Assembly (NCBI GenBank): GCA_002213445.1
Contig: NJIE01000026.1
Span: 62,001 to 126,000 of the forward strand
DNA length: 64,000 nt
Source of the DNA: Xenophilus sp. AP218F
GTDB taxonomy: Bacteria > Pseudomonadota > Gammaproteobacteria > Burkholderiales > Chromobacteriaceae
Direction: 5' to 3'
The translations under genes were made by a program, and so were the position numbers. Shown piece after piece: positions 46,278 to 55,801 of the stretch. Every line of letters starts with the position of its first letter. The stretch's first letter is position 1. Below the pieces are notes generated by a model. It searched no databases and was not told the origin of the DNA. It worked only from the letters and a program-made list of their open reading frames with translations.

Positions 46278-49200
46278 TCACGCCGTTTCGCGCATTTTCA
46301 GCGCTTCGACGATGTCCACCGCCACGATGCGGCTGACGCCCTGCTCCTGCATCGTCACGCCCACCAGCTGCTCGGCCATCTCCATGGTCAGGCGGTTGTG
46401 GGAAATATAGAGGAACTGGGTGCGTTCCGACATCTGCTTGACCAGATCGCAAAAGCGGCTGGTATTGGCGTCGTCCAGCGGCGCGTCCACCTCGTCCAGC
46501 AGGCAGAACGGCGCGGGATTGAGCGAAAACAGGGAGAACACCAGGCTCATCGCCGTCAGCGCCTTCTCGCCGCCGGACAGCAAGTGGATGGTGCTGTTCT
46601 TCTTGCCCGGCGGCTGGGCGATGATCTGCACGCCGGCGTCCAGCAAGTCCTCGCCAGTCAGCACCAGCTCGGCGCGGCCGCCGCCGAACAGCGTCGGGAA
46701 AAACTCGCGCATCTTGGCGTTCACCGCGTCGTAGGTGTCCTGCAGCATCTCGCGGGTTTCGCCGTCTATCTTGGCGATGGCCTCCTCCAGCGTCGCCATC
46801 GCCTGGGTCAGGTCCTCGGACTGGCTGCCCAGATACTCGCCGCGCTTCTTCGCTTCCTCCAGCTCCTGCAAGGCCGCCAGGTTGACCGCGCCCAGCCCTT
46901 CTAGCGCGCGCGCCAGGCGAGCGATCTCCGCCGCCAGCGCATTCGGTTTGACGCCCTCGCTGAGGTCGGCCAGCAGGGCCGCCTCGTCGGCGTCGGCCTG
47001 CGCCAGCTCCTCGGCGAAGCGCTCCATCGCCAGCCGCGCCTCCTGATGCTTGAGCAGCCAGTCGGAACGCGCCTGGCGCAGCGCCGGCAGCGCGGCATTG
47101 CTGTCGTGCTGGCGCTGCGTCAGTTCGCGCAGCCGCTCGGTCAGGCCGTTGAGCCGGTCGCGGGTCTCGGCCAGCTGGGCGTCGCGGGCGTCGCGCTCGG
47201 CCAGCGCCAGCTGCAGCGCCTCCTCCGGCACCGCCTCCTCCACTACCTCGGCCTCTTCGGCCAGCGTCTCCAGCCGCTCTTGCAGCTGCTGGTCGCGTTC
47301 GTTCAGCTCGCGGGCGCGCCGGGCCAGCTCGGCCGCCTTCTGCTCCGCGCTGGACAACTCCAGCCGGATCTCATGCAGGATGCGCTCGGCGTCGCGCGCC
47401 TTGTTGCGCACCAGTTGCAGGCCGGTTTCGGCGTTGAGCCGCTCCAGCCGCAGCTCCTCCAGCTGCAGACTCAATTCTTCCAGCGTCAGCGCCGCCTCTT
47501 CGCCCAGCACCTCGGCCTCGGCGACGCCGTCCCGCGCCAGTTGCCGCTCGTCGCGGATGCGGGCGCGTTCGGCTTCTATCGCCGTCAGCCGCGCCGCGCC
47601 CTGGCGCGCCGCCTGGTCCAGCTTGACGTGTTCCAGCGTGGCGGCGTTGAGTTCGGCCTCGAGGCGAGTAAGCGAGCTCTTCTGGCCGCGCACCGCTTCG
47701 GCCAGCATGCCGGCCAGGCTTTGCTGCGACTCGCGCTTGCGTTGCAACTGGCCGATCTCCGGCGTCAGCGCCGCCACCCGCTCGCGGGCGGCGTCCAGCT
47801 GCGCCTTGCGCGCCATCACGCCGTCGCCGCTGGCTTCGGCGTGGTAGCTGACGCTGACGGCGGAGACGCGATGGCCCTCCGGCGTCAACAGGCACTCGCC
47901 GGCCGCCAGCTCCTCGCGCCGGGCCAGCGCGGCGGACAAGTCGTCCGCCAGATACACCCCCGCCAGCCAGTCGGCCAGCGCGGCATCGAAAGGCGCGGCG
48001 GCCTGGATCTGTTGCAGCAGGCTGGGCCAATCGCGGCGCGGCGCGACGACGGCCGTCTGGCCGTCGATCAGCGTCAGCGCCGCCGGCGGCGGCTGGTCCG
48101 GCAGGCCGCCGGCGCGCGTCGCCAGCCGCTCGCCCAGCATCGCCTCCAGCGCGGTCTGCCAGCGCGGCTCCACCGTCAGCGCTTGCCATAATTGCGGGGC
48201 GCCGCTGAGGCGCTGCCGCTCCAGCCAGCCGGCCAGTTGCTCCCCGGCGGCTTCCCGCTCCAGCAGCGCGGCCAGCGCCGAGGCCTCGGCTTCGGCGCGC
48301 GCCAGCTCGGTGCGCTGCCGGGTCAGCTGTTCGTCCAGTTTCTCGCGTTCGGCGGCAAGATCGGCCAGCTTGGCCTCGTCGGCCACCAGCCGGGCGCGCA
48401 CCGCCTCCAGCGCGCTCTTGGCGCGCGCCGCCTCGTCCTGCGCGGCCGCCAGCGCGGCGGGCTCCGGCAAGTTGAGGTCGGACAGTTCGCGCGCCAGCGC
48501 CGCTTCGCGCCCGTCCAGCTGCTGCATGCCGCGTTGCAGGTGTTCGATCTTCTGCCGCGACAGGTCGCGCTCGCGGGTCAGATTGGCCTGCTGGGCGGTA
48601 AGCTGGCTGAGCAGTTGATCCTTGGCGCGGAACTCGGCCTCGGCCGTCGGCAGCTCGTCGGCGCCATCCTCCAGCGCCATCTGCGCCTCCTCCTGGCGCA
48701 TCTGCGCTTCCTCGCGGCGCGGCAGCCATTCGTCCAGCTCCGCCTCCACCTGGGCGCGGTTGTCGGCCAGCTGCTGGCGCTCGCTGCGCACGCCGGCCAG
48801 CTCGCGCTCCACCCGTTGCCGGTTCTGCTCGCGGTGGCGCTGCGCTTCTTCCATCCGCGCCAACTGGGCGTTGGCGTCGAACAGCCGCTGCTGCGCCTCG
48901 TGCACGGCGTCGCTGGCGGCAAAATGGCTCTCGCGCACCATTTCCAGCTCGGTGTCCAGGTGCGTCACCGCCGCTTCCAGCGCGGCCTCTTCGGTCTCGA
49001 TGCGGGAGAGCTCGCCGCGGGCGTGCGCCTCGTTGCGCGCCGCCTCCTCCCGCCGCGCCAGCGCCAGCAGATTCTGCTTGTGGGTCAGCGCGCCCTTGAG
49101 ATCGTGGTACTGAGCGGCCACCTCGGCCTGTTCGGACAGCCGCTCTACCTGCCGCTCCAGCTCCTGCTGCAAGTCGGCGATGCGCTCCAGATTGGCGCGG

Positions 49201-49760
49201 GTATCGGACAGCCGATTCTCGGTTTCGCGGCGGCGCTCCTTGTATTTGGAAACGCCGGCCGCCTCTTCCAGATAGGCGCGCAGCTCCTCCGGCCGCGCCT
49301 CGATGATGCGCGAGATCATGCCCTGCTCGATCACCGCGTAGCCGCGCGCGCCGACGCCGGTGCCGAGGAACAGGTCGGTGATGTCGCGCCGCCGCGCCTG
49401 CTGGTTGTTGATGTAGTAGCTGGATTCGCCCTGGCGGGTCAGCACCCGCTTGATCGACACTTCGCTGTATTGGCCCCAGGGGCCGGTGAGCTGGCCGTCG
49501 GCGTTGTCGAACACCAGCTCCACCGAGGCGCGCGACACCGGCTTGCGGGTGGAGGAGCCATTGAAGATCACGTCCTGCATCGATTCGCCGCGCAGCTGCT
49601 TGGCCGAGGATTCGCCCAACACCCAGCGCACGGCGTCGATCACGTTGGACTTGCCGCAGCCGTTGGGACCGATCACCGCCACCAGTTGGCCCGGCACCGC
49701 GATGCTGGTGGGGTCGACGAATGACTTGAAACCGGAAAGTTTGATGTGGGTCAGGCGCAA
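46278..49760 (-). CDS. smc: Chromosome segregation protein SMC
   Basis: A 1160-residue SMC ATPase. The N-terminal Walker A GPNGCGKSNVIDAVRWVLGE is followed by a first coiled coil (about 165-500), a hinge (about 500-650) and a second coiled coil. The C-terminal signature LSGGEKALTAMSLVFSLF and Walker B FCLLDEVDAPLDDAN complete the head. It organises and separates chromosomes with ScpA and ScpB. The start is set at a TTG giving the family start LRLTHIKLSGFKSFVDPTS, with GAGG upstream; an ATG 36 bases earlier would add 12 residues absent from relatives. Confidence 0.95.
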   Translation of the reverse strand: MRLTHIKLSGFKSFVDPTSIAVPGQLVAVIGPNGCGKSNVIDAVRWVLGESSAKQLRGESMQDVIFNGSSTRKPVSRASVELVFDNADGQLTGPWGQYSEVSIKRVLTRQGESSYYINNQQARRRDITDLFLGTGVGARGYAVIEQGMISRIIEARPEELRAYLEEAAGVSKYKERRRETENRLSDTRANLERIADLQQELERQVERLSEQAEVAAQYHDLKGALTHKQNLLALARREEAARNEAHARGELSRIETEEAALEAAVTHLDTELEMVRESHFAASDAVHEAQQRLFDANAQLARMEEAQRHREQNRQRVERELAGVRSERQQLADNRAQVEAELDEWLPRREEAQMRQEEAQMALEDGADELPTAEAEFRAKDQLLSQLTAQQANLTRERDLSRQKIEHLQRGMQQLDGREAALARELSDLNLPEPAALAAAQDEAARAKSALEAVRARLVADEAKLADLAAEREKLDEQLTRQRTELARAEAEASALAALLEREAAGEQLAGWLERQRLSGAPQLWQALTVEPRWQTALEAMLGERLATRAGGLPDQPPPAALTLIDGQTAVVAPRRDWPSLLQQIQAAAPFDAALADWLAGVYLADDLSAALARREELAAGECLLTPEGHRVSAVSVSYHAEASGDGVMARKAQLDAARERVAALTPEIGQLQRKRESQQSLAGMLAEAVRGQKSSLTRLEAELNAATLEHVKLDQAARQGAARLTAIEAERARIRDERQLARDGVAEAEVLGEEAALTLEELSLQLEELRLERLNAETGLQLVRNKARDAERILHEIRLELSSAEQKAAELARRARELNERDQQLQERLETLAEEAEVVEEAVPEEALQLALAERDARDAQLAETRDRLNGLTERLRELTQRQHDSNAALPALRQARSDWLLKHQEARLAMERFAEELAQADADEAALLADLSEGVKPNALAAEIARLARALEGLGAVNLAALQELEEAKKRGEYLGSQSEDLTQAMATLEEAIAKIDGETREMLQDTYDAVNAKMREFFPTLFGGGRAELVLTGEDLLDAGVQIIAQPPGKKNSTIHLLSGGEKALTAMSLVFSLFSLNPAPFCLLDEVDAPLDDANTSRFCDLVKQMSERTQFLYISHNRLTMEMAEQLVGVTMQEQGVSRIVAVDIVEALKMRETA

Positions 49761-49882
49761 GACGTCCTCGCAGAAACTTGGGATGCAAAGCCGCATTTTA
49801 TCAGGCCGCCGCCGGCTCTGTATCGGCGACGCGCGGCCAAGGCGCTAGCCTGCCGGCCCGGCAGTTGTGCCATAATGGCCGC

Positions 49883-50443
49883 ATGGAACCCTTATCGCTG
49901 AGCAACCATTTCCTGATCGCCATGCCCGGCATGGCCGATCCGCTGTTCGCCAAATCGCTGGTCTACCTGTGCGAGCACGGCGAACACGGCGCGATGGGTC
50001 TGATCATCAACAAGCCGTCCGGCATCGCCATGGCCCAGTTGTTCGATCAGATCGACCTGCCGCTGGAAGACGAGCACACCCGCAACGGCCAGGTGTATTT
50101 CGGCGGCCCGGTGCAGCCGGATCGCGGTTTCGTGCTGCACGCGCCGGCCGGCAATTGGCAATCCAGCCTGATGATCACCGACGATCTGGCGCTGACTACC
50201 TCCAAGGACGTGCTGGCAGCGGTCGCCGCCGGCCGCTGCCCGGACAAGATGCTGATCTCGCTGGGCTACGCCGGCTGGAGCGGCGGGCAGCTGGAGCAGG
50301 AAATCAGCGACAACGGCTGGCTGACCGTGCCGGCCGACCCGGCCATCATCTTCGATCTGCCCTGCGAAGCCCGCTACGACGCCGCCATGGCCCTGCTGGG
50401 CTTCGACCCCGCCCTGCTGTCTTCGGACGTCGGCCATGCTTGA
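49883..50443 (+). CDS. yqgE: YqgE/AlgH family protein
   Basis: A 186-residue protein starting [20 protein letters not shown]. The early [20 protein letters not shown] and the later [15 protein letters not shown] are the family hallmark. Function is unclear (named after an alginate regulator in Pseudomonas). It overlaps ruvX by 8 bases; the yqgE-ruvX pair is very common in proteobacteria. The ATG at 49883 is preferred over an upstream TTG. Confidence 0.92.
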   Translation: MEPLSLSNHFLIAMPGMADPLFAKSLVYLCEHGEHGAMGLIINKPSGIAMAQLFDQIDLPLEDEHTRNGQVYFGGPVQPDRGFVLHAPAGNWQSSLMITDDLALTTSKDVLAAVAAGRCPDKMLISLGYAGWSGGQLEQEISDNGWLTVPADPAIIFDLPCEARYDAAMALLGFDPALLSSDVGHA

Positions 50444-50867
50444 GGGCGCGGTGCTGGCTTTCGACTTCGGAGAGCGCCGCATCGGCGTCGCCGTCGGCAA
50501 CACCCAGCTGGGCATTCCCCACCCGCTGGCCACCATAGACACCCCGGTCACCGACCAGCGCTTCGCCGCCATCGCCAAGCTGATAGCGGAATGGCAGCCT
50601 GCCCAGCTGGTGGTCGGCCTGCCGATGCACCCGGACGGCGTCGAGCACGAGCTGTCAGCGCTGTCGCGCCGCTTCGCCAATCGCCTGAAGGGCCGCTTCG
50701 GCCTGCCGGTGTGGCTGGTGGACGAGCGCTACACCTCGGTCATCGCCGAGAGCATGCTGGAAGAAGCCGGCGTGCAGCGCGGCCGCAAGCAGAAACCGGC
50801 GCTGGACCAGGTCGCCGCCCAGGCCATCCTCGCCACCTGGTTCGATCAGCCCGGCGTCGAGGTTTGA
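50436..50867 (+). CDS. ruvX: Putative pre-16S rRNA nuclease / Holliday junction resolvase RuvX (YqgF)
   Basis: A 143-residue RNase H-fold nuclease. [20 protein letters not shown] holds the first catalytic Asp; [17 protein letters not shown] and [14 protein letters not shown] the following motifs, with the last acidic position in [11 protein letters not shown]. YqgF processes the 5' end of pre-16S rRNA in E. coli and was earlier named as a resolvase. It is coupled to yqgE. Confidence 0.92.
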   Translation: MLEGAVLAFDFGERRIGVAVGNTQLGIPHPLATIDTPVTDQRFAAIAKLIAEWQPAQLVVGLPMHPDGVEHELSALSRRFANRLKGRFGLPVWLVDERYTSVIAESMLEEAGVQRGRKQKPALDQVAAQAILATWFDQPGVEV

Positions 50868-50869
50868 GC

Positions 50870-51331
50870 ATGAACCAGATCATCGCCGGACTGGCGCTGG
50901 TCGCCATCGGCGTCGCCGCTTCGCTCTACCTGTGGCAGCAAGCCCGCCTGGCGGAAGCCGCCGGCGACTGGCCGATCGCCCACGGCGTCATCGAAGCCAG
51001 CCTGCTCGACAGCCGGCCGCGACGCGGCGGCGGCGACAGCTCCGGCCAACTGGAATACCGCGCGCTGATCCGTTACCGCTACAGCGTCGGCGGCGCGACC
51101 CACCACAGCCAGATCCGCCGTTTTCCGGACCCGGGCTACGGCGCCAGCGCCGAGCTGGCGCGCGAGGTGGTCAACCGCTACCCGCCAGGCAGCGCGGCGC
51201 AGGTGCGCTACAACCCGGACAATCCGGCCCAGGCCTGCCTGGAGCCGGGCAGCCACTGGAGCCTGTGGGCCGGCCGCGCCATCGCCCTGCTGTTCGCCGT
51301 CGCCGGCACGGCCCTGTTGCTGCGGCGCTGA
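50870..51331 (+). CDS. DUF3592-like membrane protein
   Basis: A 153-residue protein with a membrane segment at each end (IIAGLALVAIGVAASLYLW; AIALLFAVAGTALLL). The outer or periplasmic middle has LEYRALIRYRYSVGGATHHS and RYPPGSAAQVRYNPDNPAQA, the pattern of DUF3592 proteins. Function unknown. It starts 2 bases after the ruvX stop and ends the yqgE-ruvX operon, followed by a terminator. Confidence 0.8.
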   Translation: MNQIIAGLALVAIGVAASLYLWQQARLAEAAGDWPIAHGVIEASLLDSRPRRGGGDSSGQLEYRALIRYRYSVGGATHHSQIRRFPDPGYGASAELAREVVNRYPPGSAAQVRYNPDNPAQACLEPGSHWSLWAGRAIALLFAVAGTALLLRR

Positions 51332-51352
51332 GCCGGCGCCTCGCCAAAAACC

Positions 51353-51374
51353 AAGCCCCTCGCAAGAGGGGCTT
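51353..51374. terminator. Bidirectional terminator between the DUF3592 gene and ylqF
   Basis: Nine-base arms AAGCCCCTC / GAGGGGCTT around GCAA, with GTTTTC following on the plus strand and TTGGTTTTT on the minus strand. It serves the convergent transcripts. Confidence 0.82.
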
Positions 51375-51403
51375 CGTTTTCATCCGCGGGAAATGGGCAA
51401 GGC

Positions 51404-52348
51404 CTATCGGCCGCCCTGCTTCTTGCGGCCGTCCTTCTCCTGCATCCGCGCCTCGCGCTCGGCGGCGCGGATGGCGGCCAGCTCCTTGGCCCGTTTTTCC
51501 CACACCTTCCACTCTTCCGGCCGCTCCAGCGTGATGCGCCCGGTCTGACCGTCGCGAAAATCGGTCAGCACGATTTCCGCCGCCTTCTGGATATTGATCT
51601 TGCCGCCGGAGAGCACTGCGCCGCGGCGCTTGCCGATCAGCTCCAGCGCCTGCCAGTCGGGCACGCCGTCCAGCGCTTCGGCGTCCAGCTTGTAGCGGCC
51701 GGCCAGCTCGGCGCGATAATGGATCAGCAGGTACTTGATCAATTCCAGCGCCACTTCTTCCTCGTCCATGGCGTTGCGGCCCACCGCGCCGCTGGCGGCC
51801 AGGTTGTAGCCGCCCTCTTCCACCTCGATCTTGGGCCACAGCATGCCGGGGGTGTCGAACAGCTCCACGTCGTCGGCCAGGATGATGCGCTGCTCGTTCT
51901 TGGTGACGCCGGGCATGTTGCCGGTCTTGGCGATCTTGCGATTGCTCATGCTGTTGATCAGCGTGGACTTGCCGACATTGGGAATGCCGCAGATCAGCAC
52001 CCGCAGCGGCTTCTCCAGCCCGCCGCGATTGGGCGCCAGCTGACGACAGGCCGCCACCAGCCGCTGCGCCGGCGCGCGCTCGCCGGCGTCCATGCCGATG
52101 GCCTGGGTATCCTTCTTGGCGTTGTACCAGTCCAGCCACTGCTGGGTGATGGCCGGGTCGGCCAGATCCTGCTTGTTCAAGATCATCAACCGCGGCTTGC
52201 CCTTGGCCATGCGGGCCAGCATCGGGTTGGCGCTGGACGCCGGCAGGCGCGCGTCCAGCATCTCGATGACCACGTCGATGTCCTTCAGGCGCTCGGCAAC
52301 GTCCTTGCGCGCCTTGTTCATGTGGCCGGGGAACCATTGGATTGCCAT
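51404..52348 (-). CDS. ylqF: Ribosome biogenesis GTPase YlqF (RbgA)
   Basis: A 314-residue circularly permuted GTPase that helps mature the large ribosomal subunit. IQWFPGHMNKARKDVAERLK is the family start. The G4 motif LNKQDLAD precedes the G1 motif GIPNVGKSTLINSM and the G3 motif LFDTPGMLWPKI, the permuted order. The Lys/Arg-rich tail EKDGRKKQGGR fits RNA binding. The ATG at 52348 is chosen; upstream of it lies the DUF3820 gene, 2 bases away. Confidence 0.93.
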   Translation of the reverse strand: MAIQWFPGHMNKARKDVAERLKDIDVVIEMLDARLPASSANPMLARMAKGKPRLMILNKQDLADPAITQQWLDWYNAKKDTQAIGMDAGERAPAQRLVAACRQLAPNRGGLEKPLRVLICGIPNVGKSTLINSMSNRKIAKTGNMPGVTKNEQRIILADDVELFDTPGMLWPKIEVEEGGYNLAASGAVGRNAMDEEEVALELIKYLLIHYRAELAGRYKLDAEALDGVPDWQALELIGKRRGAVLSGGKINIQKAAEIVLTDFRDGQTGRITLERPEEWKVWEKRAKELAAIRAAEREARMQEKDGRKKQGGR

Positions 52349-52350
52349 GC

Positions 52351-52563
52351 TTAACGCTTTCTTATCGGGTCGAGCAGATAGCTCAGACCATTGTGATCCA
52401 GCTCGTGCATCAACTGCAGCAAGCGGCCGATCTCGCCGGGAGGAAAGCCCTCGCGGGCGAACCAGTTGAGGTAATTGCCCGGCAGATCGCAAATCAGGGT
52501 GCCCTTGTGCTTGCCGAAGGGCATCGCGCGGGTGGTAAGGCTTTGGAGGTCTTCGGCTTGCAT
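52351..52563 (-). CDS. DUF3820 family small protein
   Basis: A 70-residue protein: TTRAMPFGKHKGTLICDLPG and LNWFAREGFPPGEIGRLLQL match DUF3820, described as putative quorum-sensing-regulated virulence factors; the real function is unknown. The ATG at 52563 has only a weak ribosome binding site; a TTG 21 bases upstream is possible. It lies 2 bases before ylqF and is probably co-transcribed with it. Confidence 0.8.
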   Translation of the reverse strand: MQAEDLQSLTTRAMPFGKHKGTLICDLPGNYLNWFAREGFPPGEIGRLLQLMHELDHNGLSYLLDPIRKR

Positions 52564-52752
52564 GATGGCAGGTATAGATGGCAATGGGGGACTGCGCCGG
52601 AAAAGCTATATCAGTCAATCTTGATATGACACAATCAAACGCCAGCTTTCGCTAGGGGCCGGCTGCCCGGCAGTTTAGCATGTGCGCACTCATTCCAAAT
52701 CGGCGGGGCGGTTTTGCCCGCCATTCTGTTGCCGGTTCGCGCAGAGCCGTTT

Positions 52753-52772
52753 ACGGGCGCTTCGGCGCCCGT
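52753..52772 (+). terminator. Stable hairpin with T-run on the plus strand
   Basis: Eight-base arms ACGGGCGC / GCGCCCGT around the very stable TTCG loop, followed by CTTTTCT on the plus strand. The nearest genes on both sides are on the minus strand, so its orientation is unexpected; it may act on the minus strand as a plain hairpin after the gene at 52778. Confidence 0.5.
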
Positions 52773-52777
52773 CTTTT

Positions 52778-53122
52778 CTACAACAGCATCGGTTTGCGGT
52801 CGTTGAAGTTGAGAAACCCTTTGACGATGCGGTAGATGTACCACACCCACAGCGCGAACAGCATCAGATAACCCACCAGAATGACGCACAGCGCCACCCC
52901 GATGATGGTGCCGATCACCCAGATCCAGAAGGTGCGGATCTGCCAGTCGAAATGGCTTTCGTAAAAGGTGCCGCGCACGTCGTCGCGCTTGACGTAATTG
53001 ATGATCACCCCCACGAGGCCGGTTACGCCCACCAGCAGGCTCACCGCCTGCAGGATGTAAACCGCCAGCGTCAGGTTGTTGAGCTTGCGCTCGTCTTGAT
53101 TGGTGATCAATTCGCCTTCCAT
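52778..53122 (-). CDS. Small membrane protein (DUF4870-like)
   Basis: A 114-residue protein with three hydrophobic segments (LAVYILQAVSLLVGVTGLVG, TFWIWVIGTIIGVALCVILV, YLMLFALWVWYIYRIVKGF). ESHFDWQIRTFWIW and YRIVKGFLNFNDRKP are typical of a widespread small family of predicted membrane proteins. Function unknown. It lies 22 bases after the gene at 53145. Confidence 0.82.
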   Translation of the reverse strand: MEGELITNQDERKLNNLTLAVYILQAVSLLVGVTGLVGVIINYVKRDDVRGTFYESHFDWQIRTFWIWVIGTIIGVALCVILVGYLMLFALWVWYIYRIVKGFLNFNDRKPMLL

Positions 53123-53144
53123 GCTTCCTCCAGATAGTTGTCAG

Positions 53145-53741
53145 TCAAGCCAGCGCGCCGCCGCACAGGCGATGCAGCCGCTGGCGGCAATGCGTCGCCC
53201 GCGTCCGGCTGGCCGCCAGCGCCGACGCCAGGTCGCCGCCGGAAACGGACGGCGGCGCCTGACGGCTCCAGCCTTGCAGCCACCAGCCGCGATCCGCTGC
53301 CGGCGCGCGGGTCAGCAGCACCGGCAAGGCCGGCTTAAGCGAGCGAGCCAGCTCTTCAGACCAGGCGGCGATGCGACGGTTCGCTTCGTCCAGCAGGTTG
53401 AAGTCGGCCAGATGCACGGCCACATGGCTCAGGTCCAGCAACAGAATGCGCGCCGCCAGCCAATCGGCCGCGTCGGCCAGGCGGCTGGGCGTCGGCCCCG
53501 CCCCCTGGCGGCGGGCCGCCAGCAACAGGGCCAGCGCGCGGATGTCGGGCAACAGCGATTCCAGCAGACACCCCTGGCGGGCCGCGGTTTGCAGCAGGGT
53601 GGGGACATGCTCAGCCTGCGGCGCCACCGCGTTGGCCAGCCGCTCGCAATCGGTCAACAGCAGGATGGCGTACTGGCCGCGTTCCGGCACAAGCCTGGCC
53701 TGATCGCGGGTCAGCTGCGCGGCATCGCTGATTTCATTCAT
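53145..53741 (-). CDS. Uncharacterised protein
   Basis: A 198-residue, probably cytoplasmic, largely helical protein starting MNEISDAAQLTRDQARLVPE. No known domain is recognised. It is rich in Ala and Leu with several His and Trp in its second half (WWLQGWSRQAPPSVSGG). The ATG at 53741 has AGGAG upstream, which supports it over the longer frame. It is followed closely by the small membrane protein gene, so the two may be one operon. Confidence 0.65.
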   Translation of the reverse strand: MNEISDAAQLTRDQARLVPERGQYAILLLTDCERLANAVAPQAEHVPTLLQTAARQGCLLESLLPDIRALALLLAARRQGAGPTPSRLADAADWLAARILLLDLSHVAVHLADFNLLDEANRRIAAWSEELARSLKPALPVLLTRAPAADRGWWLQGWSRQAPPSVSGGDLASALAASRTRATHCRQRLHRLCGGALA

Positions 53742-54071
53742 GACTCGGTTCTCCTGAGGGTCGTTTCCACTTGCCCGGAGACCATTCGCTTTCTTGACGG
53801 GAAAAGACAAATGCCACCGGAGCTACGGCGGCATTTGTCGGGGTTGTTTCGCTGGCTGGCGCAATCGTTTAGCTAAGCAAAGCGCCCCCTTGGCGCCGCG
53901 GACAGGAGCGGTACCAATAGGAATAGCTGTGCAGATTAACGATAAAGGCAGTCATGTGGCACATGCTGCCAACGATGGCGCGGCGCGTCAAGCCGGATTT
54001 TCCGGCCGACGGCGCGCCGCCGCCCGCGAAAGGCAGGCCGCGCCAGACGGAGCCTGCCTTTCGACTGCGGT
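53742..54071. other. Intergenic region before the ETF-QO gene end
   Basis: About 330 bases with no convincing gene. It should hold the promoter of the minus-strand gene at 53145-53741 and the terminator hairpin of the ETF-QO gene near 54029-54061. A 97-codon plus-strand frame at 53794-54087 has no recognisable features. Confidence 0.55.
54029..54061 (-). terminator. Probable terminator of the ETF-QO gene
   Basis: Nine-base arms AAAGGCAGG / CCTGCCTTT with a 15-base loop, 10 bases after the stop codon. The T-run on the minus strand is short, so termination may be partial. Confidence 0.55.
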
Positions 54072-55706
54072 TTACATATTGGGATAGTTCGGCCCGCCGC
54101 CGCCTTCCGGCGTCACCCAGGTGATGTTCTGGGTCGGATCCTTGATGTCGCAGGTCTTGCAGTGCACGCAGTTCTGGGCGTTGATCTGCAGGCGCGGCGC
54201 GCCTTCGTCCTGGCCGACGATCTCGTAGACGCCTGCCGGGCAGTAACGCTGCTCAGGCGCGTCGTACAGCGCCAGGTTGACCTCGATCGGCGTGGCTGGG
54301 TCCTTGAGCTTGAGGTGGGCAGGCTGGTCTTCGCTGTGGTTGACGTTGGAGATGAACACCGACGACAGGCGGTCGAAGGTGAGCACCCCGTCCGGCTTGG
54401 GATAGTTGATCGGCGAGCACTCGCAGGCCTGCTTCAGGCTTTCGTTGTCGGCGTGCTTGTGGTGCAGCGTCCACGGCGCGCGGCCGCGGAACACGAAGGT
54501 ATCCAGCGCCGAGAAAATCATCGCCGGCCACAGGCCCCAGCGGAACGACGGGCGGATGTTGCGCACCTTGTACAGCTCGTCGAACAGCCAGCTTTGCTTG
54601 AACTTGGCCGAGTAAGCCTTGGCCTCGCCGCCTTGCTGCTGCGCCGGGTCGGCCAGCAACTCGAAGATCGCTTCCGCCGCCAGCATCGCCGACTTCATGG
54701 CGGTATGGGTGCCCTTGATCTTGGGCACGTTGAGGAAGCCGGCGGTGTCGCCGACCAGCGCGCCGCCGGGGAAGGTCAGCTTGGGCAGGCTCTGGATGCC
54801 GCCCTCGGCCAGCGCGCGCGCGCCGTAGGAGACGCGGCGGCCGCCTTCGAACACGCCCTTGATCGCCGGGTGGGTCTTGAAGCGCTGGAATTCCTCGAAC
54901 GGCGACAGATAGGGGTTCTGGTAATCCAGGCCGACCACGAAGCCGACCGCCACCAGATTGTCTTCCAGATGGTAGAGGAAGGAGCCGCCGTAGGTGGCGG
55001 TGTCCAGCGGCCAGCCTACGGTATGGGTGACGCTGCCCGGCTGGTGATGCTCCGGCTTCACTTCCCACAACTCCTTGATGCCGATGCCGAAGGTTTGCGG
55101 ATCGGCGCCGTCGGTCAGCTGGAAACGCTCCAGCAGCGTCTTGGTCAGCGAGCCTCTACAGCCTTCGGCGAAGATGGTCTGCCTGGCCCACAGTTCCATG
55201 CCCGGCTCGCCCGGCAAGTCGCCGTTCTTGCCGGTGCCGACGTTGCCGGTGGCCACGCCCTTGACCGAGCCGTCCTCGTGGTAAAGCACTTCGGCGGCGG
55301 CGAAGCCGGGGTAGATCTCCACGCCCAGCGCTTCCGCTTCCTGTCCCAGCCAGCGGCAGAAGTTGCCCAGGCTGACGATGTAATTGCCGTGATTGTGCAT
55401 CTGCGGCGGCGTCGGCATCTGGATGGATTCGGTTTCGGTCAGCAACAGGAAGCGGTCCTTGCCTGCCTGCGTCTTCAGCGGCGCGTCCTTGTTCTTCCAG
55501 TCGGGAATCAGCTCGTCGAGGATGTGCGGCTCGATCACCGCGCCGGACAGGATGTGCGCGCCGATCTCGGAGCCTTTCTCCAACAGACAGACGCTGATCT
55601 CCTGCTGCTTTTCGGCAGCCAGTTGCTTGAGGCGAATCGCGGCGGCCAGGCCGGAAGGGCCGCCGCCGACGATCACCACGTCGTATTCCATGTATTCGCG
55701 TTCCAC
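54072..55706 (-). CDS. etfD: Electron transfer flavoprotein-ubiquinone oxidoreductase
   Basis: A 544-residue membrane-associated flavoprotein that passes electrons from ETF to ubiquinone. [20 protein letters not shown] binds FAD; the middle has the quinone-binding region ([20 protein letters not shown]). The C-terminal ferredoxin-like part carries the 4Fe-4S cysteines (CPAGVYEIV and [12 protein letters not shown]). The start is a GTG with AAGGAG 5 bases upstream; an ATG 15 bases on is possible. It would accept electrons from acyl-CoA dehydrogenases such as GcdH encoded 4 kb away. Confidence 0.94.
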   Translation of the reverse strand: MEREYMEYDVVIVGGGPSGLAAAIRLKQLAAEKQQEISVCLLEKGSEIGAHILSGAVIEPHILDELIPDWKNKDAPLKTQAGKDRFLLLTETESIQMPTPPQMHNHGNYIVSLGNFCRWLGQEAEALGVEIYPGFAAAEVLYHEDGSVKGVATGNVGTGKNGDLPGEPGMELWARQTIFAEGCRGSLTKTLLERFQLTDGADPQTFGIGIKELWEVKPEHHQPGSVTHTVGWPLDTATYGGSFLYHLEDNLVAVGFVVGLDYQNPYLSPFEEFQRFKTHPAIKGVFEGGRRVSYGARALAEGGIQSLPKLTFPGGALVGDTAGFLNVPKIKGTHTAMKSAMLAAEAIFELLADPAQQQGGEAKAYSAKFKQSWLFDELYKVRNIRPSFRWGLWPAMIFSALDTFVFRGRAPWTLHHKHADNESLKQACECSPINYPKPDGVLTFDRLSSVFISNVNHSEDQPAHLKLKDPATPIEVNLALYDAPEQRYCPAGVYEIVGQDEGAPRLQINAQNCVHCKTCDIKDPTQNITWVTPEGGGGPNYPNM

Positions 55707-55801
55707 AAGCTCTCCTTATCCCATGCCCGCTGGTTGCCGGCGCCGACAACATGCATGTTGCATGGCATGCGCGTAAAAATCAAACGACTGTTTAAAAATG
55801 A

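Noticed and set aside
51404-52618. Longer start for the YlqF GTPase
   Set aside because: The extension runs through the DUF3820 gene; the family start IQWFPGHMNKA begins at the ATG at 52348.
53794-54087. Plus-strand 97-codon frame near the ETF-QO gene end
   Set aside because: No domain, poor start context, and it runs into the terminator hairpin and 3' end of the ETF-QO gene.
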